Shown: positions 26,318-37,206 of the stretch, piece after piece
How positions within the stretch are numbered: the stretch's first letter is position 1
Layout of the letters: the number at the start of each line of letters is the position of its first letter
Assembly: GCF_008831285.2 (NCBI RefSeq)
Contig: NC_045141.1
Location: 26,091,315-26,155,314, forward strand
Source of the DNA: Nymphaea colorata
Taxonomy: Eukaryota > Streptophyta > Magnoliopsida > Nymphaeales > Nymphaeaceae
Direction of reading: 5' to 3'
Length of the DNA: 64,000 nucleotides
Translations under genes and position numbers: made by a program
Notes under the pieces: model-generated
What the model was told of the DNA's origin: nothing
The model's database searches: none
Seen by the model: only the letters and a program-made list of their open reading frames with translations

Positions 26318-27120
26318 GTAAAGAAAATATCAGAACTCGATCATGAGTAGCATATGTTTGCATGTTCCCGAAAGTGCACTAAGAAATTCTCCGCAATGGC
26401 AAAGGTCAAGCAAAGAAGATGATAAACGAAACATGCCTATATAATATTTTATAAGTTTTCAAATCATTGTAAGGCATTAGATAAAAGAAAAACGACATAG
26501 GTGGTGGAACCAAAAATTTTTGGCTGAGAGACACTAGTGGTTTAGATTTTAAACTTTAAAGGAACCTTGTATATAAATAAGTGGAAGTCCAATATTATGG
26601 TATTTATACATATAAAGCAATTGATATGGGGTTGATGTGGGCACTTGCCTTCATCAGTTCACATATTCTTTGGAAGACTATTTTACCCATAATATAATTT
26701 GGAATAAAAAAAAACTCATAAGCTATATTGCTTAGTACATTTTTCTACAGCTTCTCATCGCTTTCTCTCTCTTTGCGTTTGTCTTAATGTGAAAAATATT
26801 TACCTGATATTATTTTCTGTTAGGAATAAATTAGTTTTTAAAAAAACTATTTTCATACTTATTTTTTTATTCGTAAATATCTTTATGAATAGCGTTAACC
26901 ATGTCAGTATGTATCGATCGATATACATGCACCGTGTCAGTCCCTTCGCCGGTATAACGCACGACTGATATGGGCTTTTATGTTTTTTGTTTGTAAATCA
27001 ATTCATGATATTTCTAGCACTGTCTCAAGACGCAACAATGTTGACGATGATGTCTATGAGAAAATTTAAGATGCTTAGGCCTTTGACATGAGAATGGTGG
27101 AGTCACGGTTCAGTTTTCAC

Positions 27121-27144
27121 ATATATATATATATATATATATAT
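27121..27144. repeat. (AT)n microsatellite
   Basis: Twelve AT units in AT-rich intergenic sequence. Confidence 0.9.
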
Positions 27145-29874
27145 CCAATAATAACAATATTGATAGATGATAATAATAATAATAATAACTGGTTGTATCA
27201 TTTGCTCGCCAACACGGTGTATGGGTCGATATACGTTGGCAAGTATAAGCAAAAGAAGAGATGATACACTGCGGATGATAACTTAGTCATATAGAGACAT
27301 CTAGAACACTCATTGTAGACACTGGAAGTTCTATTTTTTTTTCATTTTTACTTAGTTTGACGGCCAATTATTATAACATCTCATTATGAATTGTAAAAAA
27401 TATGATAAAATATGATATGCAGGCCTATTTTACTCAGTAGATGCCGACAGCCATCTACCAACATTCTCAAAGAAGCTTATACATGCCAACAATGGCTTTT
27501 TTTTCTTGTTAAGTGCAAGGAGAGATGATTCATCAGCCAAAATAAGGCACGGGTGCATGGCTTTTGCCGCTTAACTATTTACGCACAGGTAATGAACGAA
27601 TTAATTATGAACAAACTCTGCCAAAATTAGAGACTTTGGTTCAAATTCTCCAAGTCATACACGCAAAAAATTTATGACGTAAGTTCCAAAATTTTTATAC
27701 TGATCGTGTATAGTTTATAGTCAAATCTCTGTAATGTAAAAGAATGAAAAAAAAAAACTGAAAACCCATTTTAGATGTTCCTATCGCCTTCTGTTTTTTT
27801 CTAGAGAAAAATAGTAAAAATAGAAATTGATTTCATGCTTGTGGTAATGGGACGTAAAAACATGATTATATATATATATATGTCACACTTTCTCTTTATG
27901 CATTAATTGTTCAGAGGCTCATTAACTCCAGGAGTTGTTCAGTTGATTCTGCAGAAGAGTCCAGAACATAATCGGTCAACATGTCCGAGAATGGCCCTTG
28001 GACCAACTTTTTTAGTTTCTTAAATAATTTGACCTCTTTTTTAATTATTGGTGGAGAACCCTGAAGAAAGGCTAGATTAATCTGGCAAGAATTAATACTT
28101 ATCTTCATAAGAACGTAAATGCCTTGATTATAAATCAGCAACACAGATGCAGTTAATTTCATTAGGGCAACTACGACCCACACACCTTCTTGGCATGAAA
28201 TGGGCCGTCAGAGACACGGAGGAGGACAACTTCATTTCATTTTATATGTTGTGATTTTTTTTTTTCAAAAAACAAAAAAAAAAGATTTATGTGCATTGGG
28301 ACTCCCTTATTTTTAAATCATTTTTCTCTTTTCTTGGAAAATATTTTGTATTACTTAGAATCAAGGTTAACTAACACATTTTTCACTCCTAAGAAATAGT
28401 TTAAGAGTTTCTTTCAGAAATCGTCCTATGCTTATTTGCATTTTGAAATACCTTTCACCTTTTAACATTTTCCCGAACCCTCTGTTTTGTAGTTTTCCTT
28501 AGCCATAAAATCGAACTTCAAAATAATTATATAGAAAAGACTTTGAGGAAAAGAGAGAAAAAGGGAAGGTGGGTATATCCTTTGGAACAAAACAAGATGA
28601 GAGAGGCCAACTCAAAGAGTGAACACTTTGTGAACATTTAATGAACCTACCCCCAAAATTGAGGTAGATTCATGAAACATTAGAACTATTGTTTATGAAT
28701 ATGTCTCAATCTTTGGAACGGGTTAAGGGACGCTTACAGAATGACACATAGTCATGGACACAAAATGGGCAGAGTGGGGTGTACCGTTTTAAGAGACTGG
28801 AGGAGAAATAGCATAGCTGTTCAGGCAGACATGCATATAAAAGGCAAGTTGCTTATTTGATTCTCATGAATGATATTCTCTTAAACCATAAAAAAAATAG
28901 GATGGCAACATTTAATTTGAAAGGTATACCGTACTTCACCCAGGTCCCAACACACCCATAACCTTAAATGCAAGGGGAATTGGCGGGAGGGAGCCTTCAA
29001 AGTCTTTTTCAAGTTGTGGCTTGTTAACCTTCTGCGTGAATGCTTAGGGTCAAACATAGTAGCGGGACTATGTGTTAGGTGTGTGGGTGCTAAATGACTG
29101 GGTATTTAAACAAGTTGGAGGACTACAAATTTTTGCAAAACTAATTGGGACCATTAAAAGCTAAAAGGGGAGACTTACTTACTGTAAAGACAAATACTTT
29201 TGCAGTGATCAGAGAGCGGATGCTTTGGACAAGGAGGTGCATGCACATTAAATTACGAGAGTAATTGGGACCATTAGAGTTAAAAAAGCTTATAAAAGAT
29301 GTGAAATGCTTACTGTAAAGACAAAAACTTTTCTAAAGAAGAGAGAGAGAGAGAGAGAGATCCTTTCGAACCATGCAAGAGGTGAGGCGAGGAAGAAGGC
29401 GGGCAGCATTTTCCACCTCTCACGCAGGAAGCACATGCGCTCGCACACACACCTCAAGGTCTGATCAAGAGATGAGGACATTGGTGTGCATGCATCTGCC
29501 CTCTCATCACATGATCCCCATCGCTCTTTTTTCCCTTTAGTGTAGTTTATTAAGCAACGCCCACAGGGCCAACGAAAAGAAGGAACACTGCTGCATGGGG
29601 ATGCCAATATTCTATTCTCTCAGATGTCCCCTCAAAAATAAGCTTCCAAAACAAGAGCATTATTTTAAAAGGAACTACCAATCATGGTAGACTGTGCGCA
29701 GCTTCACGCTGCCTTCTTATTTTAAAGGGATGAGAACCGCTTTTTTAATGAAGAGCTCATTTAGTGGAGAGCAAGTCCTTTTATGTTCTTTCATGTATAT
29801 CATAAGCATATGCCGGATGTGAACTGTATATTTGTTTTCATACTCAAATATAACATATGCATATGCGTAACATA

Positions 29875-30160
29875 TGAGATAACAAAATATTTGTGAGATA
29901 ATGAAATAACATATGGATATATGAGATAACGCTAAGCACAAACATAAGATAATACTTATTGGATAACAAAATATTTATGACCTAATAGATGGATGTATGA
30001 GATAACGTTAACCATAAGTACAAGATAATATTTATGATATAATAAAATATTTATGGGGTAATGAAATAGCAGACAGACACTATGAGATAGTGTTAAACAT
30101 AAGTTTAAAATAATGTTTATGAAATAATAAATATTTATGAAATAATGATATAACACTACG
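29875..30160. repeat. Degenerate AT-rich minisatellite, unit about 76-85 bp
   Basis: Repeat starts marked by GAGATAAC or GAGATAGT followed by GTTAA-like sequence, AAGATAAT, and AAATATTTATG occur at 29923, 29999 and 30084, with a partial earlier copy near 29875. Spacings are 76 and 85 bases. The copies differ by many substitutions, so the array is old. Confidence 0.7.
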
Positions 30161-32964
30161 ACGTCTTTTTACTACTTAGAGGGGTATATTGATGATAACG
30201 CTGTGCATATATACAAATTGATAAATTTTATTTTTATTGAATCTCCAAATCTTTTTTTTGCGACTTTACTTTTTGTCCTTACAAAAAGTTTTTTTTGTAT
30301 TAATCATGAACATTTTTTTGTTGTTAAAATGGTGCATGAAATTTCATGCACGGAGATGGCATATATATTCAGCTTCGCATTTAGTGATGTCACGTTTCTT
30401 TGATCCTTTTTTCCTCTATGTCTATTGATTAGATGGTTAATCTTGAACACATGTTAATTTTGAGTTGGAAGCGGGAAACATGTATGCCCTAAAACTTTAG
30501 GGCAAGCCCACTTTTGCCTCATATGAGACTACACTCAATTTGATCACTGGGAAGAAACTAAACTAGCACACAAGACAAGAACACGAACACAAAGATTTAT
30601 GTAGTTCATAATTAAATCAATAATCGGATGCACCAAGTTTTACCATTCAAACAAGATGAATGCAAGGGATATTGCTGCCAAGGGCAGAGGCGGAGGCGGG
30701 GCCCAGTTTCTGTATCGGCCATGCACCCCCCCACCCCCGCTCTGAACTTTAAAAATTCAAAATTTTAAATATAAATTTTTAAAATTTCAGTTTAACTTAT
30801 ATAAAAATTTTGAAAAATTATATTTTGGCCTTATTAAAATTTTGAAAGTATAGTTGATCCCTTCAATGAAAAAATCCTAGTTTTGAGCTAGATTGTTGGT
30901 CCTCATCTTTAAGGCAAGATCGCAGATATAAAAACGGCGGCATAATCCAAGTACTCATATAGGAAGGTTGGAAAAAAGCACACCACTTGGGTAAAGATAC
31001 GAACCAGGCTTATTAAAATTAATTATTCAAGTACTTTTTTCTCTAATATAACCTTATAGATTTAACCTTGAGAGTCATTTAGTGAGAAATATTTATTAAG
31101 TTAGTCACTTTTTTTTTTTACTTTAATAAAGTTTTTTTAATAATAAAAAATGAACAACTCTTATAACATTAAAATTTTGATAGTAAAAAGGATCATTTTT
31201 TTTTACAAAAATAACTTGAACTAAAACATCATTTTATATAAAATTAATGTTTTTCATATTAATAGAATGATTGTATAATTACTCGTACATATTACTTATA
31301 CATATATATAATTAATTTTATCAACAAACCTGGTTTTTGTTGTAGCTTATTAGGCGATCGAGCTTGCAAGGTTTTCTTCTTTTTCTTTTTCTTTTTTTTT
31401 CGTGGAAGTTAAACTCAGAACTCCCGGATCTCTCTGCATTTAAGCCATCGTTTGTCTTTTTCTTCTGGATCGAAGGTGCATGTTTTGCCTCATTTATCGT
31501 GCAAATTAAATTTTAGTTAAACCTCATGAGTTATATAGTTATTATTATTTAAATGTCCTTAACGAAAGGGTAAGGAAAAAATAGGCCTTTTGATTAATTA
31601 AGTTGAATTTCCTTTTTTTTTCTTTCTTTTTATTTACTCAAAATGCAGTACAGCTTCGTAACAGTCAGCGCCTTGAAACTTGGACAAAGAAAATAAGAGA
31701 CCCATTCGAATCTATGAATTGGACAAAGAACATGTGCCTGTAGGGCACAGGGGTTAGTTCAAAACATTAAATGCATGCATTAAGTCCCGTAAACATGCAG
31801 CCCGTAAGTTATGCACAAGAAAATAAAATAAAATGTTGGCACATTGGATTGGGGAGAGGTATGAGATGAGATGAGTTTTCATTTCAGATTATATGTAAGT
31901 TGAAGCATAACTGCTTAAAAACAGCTCTATATTATTAGAGATGGAAAGAAGTAAGATGCATTTTAGAAATTGTTGCTGACATTAATTCATTCTTATTATA
32001 GTAATTCAAGAATACTCTATTTTATTTGTTGGAACATTTTTTTTTTAAGAAGGCATCTATGCTAATTAAGAAATCCCTGCCTAACTTTTAGAAATTTCCA
32101 CTTTGCATCCTGAGTCTGAAATATTAGACCACAAGCATCTTTGGAAATCGTATGGGAAGTTCATTATTTCTAATATTATTACAGAAAGTGCTGCGGAAAC
32201 AACAAATCTGTTGTTGCTGTGGATCCCAATTGAAAGCTTTCTTTTCTTCTTGAAATACGTCCATCGTAGTGAAATCGGTGGCTCGCCAAAAATGCGATTC
32301 TAATGCTAATTTGGATTATCAAAATCTCACTGGTTCGCTATTGAAGTAAGCTGTGGAGTTAGAAATATTTATATGCACTACAAAATGCGTTATGCGCACA
32401 AGAACCAAAACACATGTATTTATATTAATGTTAATTTTGTACAAAGCAATTTAAGTTGATCTTATTCTTTACTACCAAAGATATAGTGTTACAAGAAATA
32501 ATAAAAAAACACATCTAAATCTTGAAATATCACTAATTACTATATGTTTTATTTACCGGGAAATGAGTTAAGCCTCCAGTTTTATTTCACGGCTGGTTTT
32601 CCAGGTATCGCCCTCTCCAGAACTCATGCGTCACTCTTAACGAGAAAAGAATAGCTACAGGGGAAAAGATACAGAGAGAAAAGGGACAGTGATCGGGAGC
32701 GGGTACAGCAGCCTCCTCAATTGATCATAAATCTGATCTATGACTTAATATTATACATAAGCATTAAAATAACCTGATTATTATCACAAAGCATGCATTA
32801 ACGTACTCACGTTCATTGTACTTGGCTTTATGAAGAACAATCATAACCACACATCCCCCAAGAAAGGGAAAAATCTTTAATTCTGATCTCTCATTAAGTT
32901 TTTATTGAAAAGGGAGGGAAGGATATGGACGTTCCAAGGGAATACGATATAAAACTTTTGCAGA

Positions 32965-32970
<6 letters not shown>

Positions 32971-33007
<37 letters not shown>
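32971..33007. repeat. (TA)n microsatellite
   Basis: Uninterrupted TA run of about 18 units. Confidence 0.92.
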
Positions 33008-33011
<4 letters not shown>

Positions 33012-34325
33012 CTTGGAACTTCATTCGTTCATGGTGCATGGAATAAGAAAACATATTTTCGTTTTGAAATCACGAAGCGTCAACTTTATATATTATGAAA
33101 AAAAAAGCATTGAATTGATACATAATAGAACCGTCACATCAACACACTAGAAGCATGCTTGGTACACTGGGAGAAATATAAAAAGCTTGTCTCTTTTCTT
33201 AAATGGAATGATGAAATACTCATCTTTTCAAAATTAGTTTCAATTTTCCAACAAATATTTGAAATTAAAGGCCTAAAATCCAGTAAAGAAGAGCTTTGAA
33301 GAGGCGTATTGCCACTCAATCTACTCAACTTATTTAAAAAAAAAAAAAAAAAAGTGTGCAACTTTCCAAATCCTTTGTTGTATGTGCATCCCCGAAGTTT
33401 CACGGAAAGGTAGTTAAAAAAAAAAAAACAAACTTTTTCTGATCTATATGGAACTTATCCTTTTAATAAAATATCGTTTAGAAAGAGGAAAAAAAAAAAA
33501 AGCGTTCCAAGACGTGTCCATGTGACATGAGTACGAAGTTCATACATGAAGAGATTAATGTGCGGCAATAAAAGCAGCTTTCCAAGGGAAGAAGTTGGAT
33601 TGTGGATGGGAGTAGAGGCTGCAATTTCTCAAGGGTGAGAGGCACTTAAACATTAAAATAAAGTGAAGGGAAGGCCAAGGAGGGTGTGCCTTTAATCTTT
33701 TATCTGGAGGGTCATTTATTGGGCTGCTCCCTCCTTCCTATCACGGCAACCGTTGTTCGTGTGAAAATGCTCAAATTTAAACTAAATATTCCATATTCAA
33801 TGCCCTAACATTTTGAAAGTCGATGGATTATGAATGAGATTGCAATTTGGAAAAGGAGGTTTTACTGCTCTTTACTTATATCATACCTTGTAAATGTGAT
33901 TTACATGTTTTCTCTAGTGAAAAATTGTTTTGAATTCTAAGTACTTTAAAAACAGCTGCTCCCAGAAACCAGAATGACTGGTTAAACCATTTTATACATT
34001 TAAAAAGAAGAAAACAAATCAAAATCTATGGGCTCTCCAGTAGGTTTTCCCGATCGAGATGAACTATATGTCTAAAAATCCACAAGAAAAGAAATGTCAA
34101 AGCATGCTGAGCTTGTGATTGTCATAATTATATGAGAGACATGAGCCTACACTACATAGTCTACAACCCCATTCATCATGTTCATCTAGAGAGAGAAAGA
34201 TGGCAGCACCATGTGGCGGCAACAAATTTTCATTTGGTCAAATGCCGAAAGGGAACCCGTTTGGCATGTGAGACCAAAAAGCCGCCTTTCCTACTTCTAA
34301 TAAAATAATCACAAACCCTACCATC

Positions 34326-34329
<4 letters not shown>

Positions 34330-34356
<27 letters not shown>
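34330..34356. repeat. (TA)n microsatellite
   Basis: Uninterrupted TA run of about 13 units. Confidence 0.9.
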
Positions 34357-34362
<6 letters not shown>

Positions 34363-35315
34363 CAGAAGCCTTTTGCCCCCACTTAAAATAGTTGGTACAA
34401 GCACTGAACTTCAGATGCTTGAATTCAAAAAAATTAAATATACATTAAAATTTTTGAAAATTAAAAAAAAAAAAAAGTGAACTGTGATCCAACAATAAAG
34501 GAATCAACCAATAGTAAAAGGGGCCAAAAAAAAAAAAATTAAGACAATTGGGCGTGCACGGATGTGCATGTAAGAGCCGGCTGTCCCCAAAAGAAAAACC
34601 CTAAAAAAAAAAAAAAGAAAGAAAGGCTTTCTATCATGCAGCTGACATAGTCAAAGTTTGACCCGTTTTAGCGACTCCCATTATGTTGATGTAAGGCCCA
34701 CCAACCCTGCTCCTCCTCCCTCCCTCAAGCCTTTAGTCCTCACCTAATCGATGGTCTTTTTGGCAGATGAAGACATCACAACTTTGGACTTTCATCCTCT
34801 CCTGTTTGCTCTTATCTAGAATCAAACGCCCACTTCCTTTGTCTTTTGTCCCAATGACAGATTAGTGGATTAAATTAATCTAGAGAAGAGTTTGCAACTC
34901 CCCCCTCCTCAATGTTAATGGTCAAAGCCTTGTCAATTTGTTTGTTTAGAATATGGACTCTTTTGTTCTTGGCTAATGCAGCAGCAAAGCAAGATCCTAG
35001 CCCTTGCTCCCAATGCCTATGCATATATGTAAAATGTTAGGCATCAGCACCAGCCGCCACCGCCTAACTTAATCCTTTGAGGTATACTAACTTTTTTGAG
35101 TGAGCAGGGAGACGCGATTGAAGGCTGAAGGTCTCACGTCGCGCTTCAGTTTGCATGTTAGTGACCTTTCTTTATATTATATAGAATTGATGCTGGGATG
35201 TTCAAAACAGATACTGTTTACTCTGTCCATTGTACCAACTCCTTCGACTGCCGATTGTTCCATGTATGCCGGTAAGAAAGGAAACCGGTCGGATCATGGA
35301 CTCTAGTGAGTTCCA

Positions 35316-35408
35316 GAGAGAGAGAGAGAGAGAAATTAAAGTTGCAGGCATTGGGTAAAGAATCAAATTTGTTTTGTTTTGTTTAGAGAGAGAGAGAGAG
35401 AGAGAGAG
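35316..35408. repeat. Two nearby (GA)n tracts
   Basis: GA runs at about 35316-35333 and 35384-35408, about 0.5 kb upstream of the presumed AHL leader. Plant GA tracts near promoters can bind BPC/GAGA factors; the role here is only inferred. Confidence 0.75.
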
Positions 35409-35917
35409 TCGTACCTAACTATGGCAAGCAAGAGCAACTGGCAAGAAAGGTGAGAAAGGGAGAAGCGCAGCTGCCTGAGGAAAAAGTGGAAAAAGAGAAG
35501 AGAAAAAAACGTTCAAAACAAAGGAGGGAAAGGACAAGGATGCAACCATTTAAATATCATTTGCCAGTTTGAAAGAAAATTAACCATATAAGGGAAAAAA
35601 AAACCAGAAAATGAATAAAAGCAAAAGCAGAGATGTGGAGAAAAAGGTAACGGGAAATGGGAAAGCAATCGAGGAGCAGAAAAATATTAAATCAATGATA
35701 TCCCAAAAAGATAAAAATTCATGTGTCCCTTCAAAAGCAAGTAAACATTATTATTATGACCAGTAAGACCAAAAGGCGTTCCTCGCTCCGGAATTTAAAA
35801 TTTTCTTTGTTCTGCTCTAACTTTTTTATATTCTGGTAAAACAGTAATTTCAACGGATAATAAAGAAATGGGTCTTTTTGAATTAGCAGAAACAAAAAGG
35901 CAGAAAACCCCCCTCTA

Positions 35918-35949
35918 AAACCCTAAATCTGCCAGTGTTAAACCCTAAA
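35918..35949 (+). promoter_or_regulatory. Paired telo-boxes upstream of the clade B AHL gene
   Basis: Two exact AAACCCTAAA motifs at 35918-35927 and 35940-35949, 22 bases apart, just upstream of or within the presumed first leader exon. Paired telo-boxes are typical of promoters of highly expressed or TRB/PRC2-targeted plant genes. The functional claim is inference. Confidence 0.5.
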
Positions 35950-35985
35950 TCTTGGGCATTCCTTCCGGATTTTTCTCCCACCAAG

Positions 35986-36746
35986 GTATGATTATGGTTT
36001 CTAACATCTCCGTTTCGCTTATGTTCACCGGAAATTTTTTGGTTTTTTTTTCTAAATTGTTTTACCTCTGGGTAAATTTTTTTCAGTTTTTACCTTTCCT
36101 TTCGGATGCTGATAAAGGGCCTAGATTTGTTGGGACGTGCTGGCTTTCCCAACAAAATTTCGAATTTTCCTTCGTTAATGAAGCAGAAAAATGGGTTTCT
36201 TCCATTTGCTTAATCTTGGTCCTTGAAGAGTTTCTGGGATAGCCTTTTCTTCTTAAGCTGGGAGATAAAACTTCCTTAATGGGTTTTATTTTTAGTTTCT
36301 TAATATGTTTATCCTCCTTTGAGTGGATCCAGAATGAGGAGAAAAAATTGTTGGTTAATTTGTTGACAACTTTTGCTTCAAAGGAAACAGTTAGTGGGTA
36401 GTCTTCAATCCTGGTGTTCGAATATCTTGTGACACTCGAGTGAACTTTCAAAGCAGGTGGGTGGTAGTTTTTTGGTGCCACCGTTTGAGATTTTCTGGCG
36501 GCAATGCTCTTTTTCTTTTCCCCTTTCCTTTGAAATTCATGCACTTTTTGATCTCGCGTTTTTTAATTTGTTGGCACCAAAAATGGTTTGTACAAAAATG
36601 TTCGAACAATCACCTGGATTTTTTTCTGTAGCAATTGTTGCTCCACCTGCTGAAGCTCATTGGAAGTTTCAGCTCCTTTTTTTTGCTTTTGTGATCATTG
36701 TCATGTCTTGTAATGTCTTTTCTTTATCTACTTTTATGTTTCATAG
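35986..36746 (+). other. Probable 5' UTR intron of the clade B AHL gene
   Basis: A good donor (AAG|GTATGATT) at 35985/35986 and an acceptor (TTTCATAG|GTGATGG) at 36746/36747 bracket a T-rich stretch ahead of the start codon. Clade B AHL genes often have leader introns, so this reading is plausible. No transcript evidence is available, and the open frames inside look random. Confidence 0.45.
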
Positions 36747-36749
36747 GTG

Positions 36750-36816
36750 ATGGAAGATGCCGATGCATGGTTTATTGTCTCTCTTCATTCGGGTTTTTGA
36801 GAAGGGTGGGGGTTGA
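36750..36816 (+). promoter_or_regulatory. Two overlapping short upstream ORFs in the AHL leader
   Basis: An ATG at 36750 opens a 16-residue frame ending at 36800. A second ATG at 36757 opens a 19-residue frame ending at 36816. Both precede the main AHL start at 37207 and fall in the presumed second leader exon. They could lower translation of the main frame; conservation has not been tested. Confidence 0.35.
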
Positions 36817-37206
36817 AGTTCGTCTTCTTAGTTTGTCGACTTTGTTGGAAGGATTTTCTGATTACTGCTTAGAGGTTAAACTGCTCAAGGCCTGATATTC
36901 GTGCCATTACAAGCTTCCTCTGATGTGATCTAGTGGAGAACTAGCTGTTTTTTGCATGTTCCCCCAAAGAGAGGCAACACCCATGAAAAGGAAAAGGGAG
37001 AAAAGAATGAAGGGATCATCAAGTGCTTCAAGTTGTAGAGTCTGATTCAGTTAGCTATTGGAGTTATAGCTTGGTTTTTGGGTGTTGCATTCGCTTGTGA
37101 AGTCTTCCTGACTGCTTAGCTCGGACAGGAGAGCGGGATTCTTATTACACTCTTTGCGGCAGAGATTCGGTAAAGTATAAGATCAAGCAGCGGTCTGTTT
37201 ATTTGC

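Larger units (their letters stand above)
22226..35880. other. Gene-poor intergenic region, about 13.6 kb
   Basis: The first few hundred bases, with a CT tract near 22568-22618, are the probable 3' UTR of the AHL gene. The rest has no supported gene. It holds a long CT microsatellite at 23371-23454, a decayed LINE end at 25994-26317, a degenerate minisatellite at about 29875-30160, and several TA and GA tracts. Sequence near 30.57-30.92 kb, with AT-rich runs and a C-rich block, looks like old repeat debris but was not assigned to a family. Confidence 0.6.

Noticed and set aside
27911-28183. 90-residue minus-strand frame with a Lys-rich segment
   Set aside because: No recognisable domain, no splice context, no neighbouring exon. 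Could be chance in AT-rich DNA.
36083-36544. 153-residue minus-strand frame in the presumed AHL leader intron
   Set aside because: No domain, and Lys/Ser-rich composition expected from antisense of a T-rich intron.
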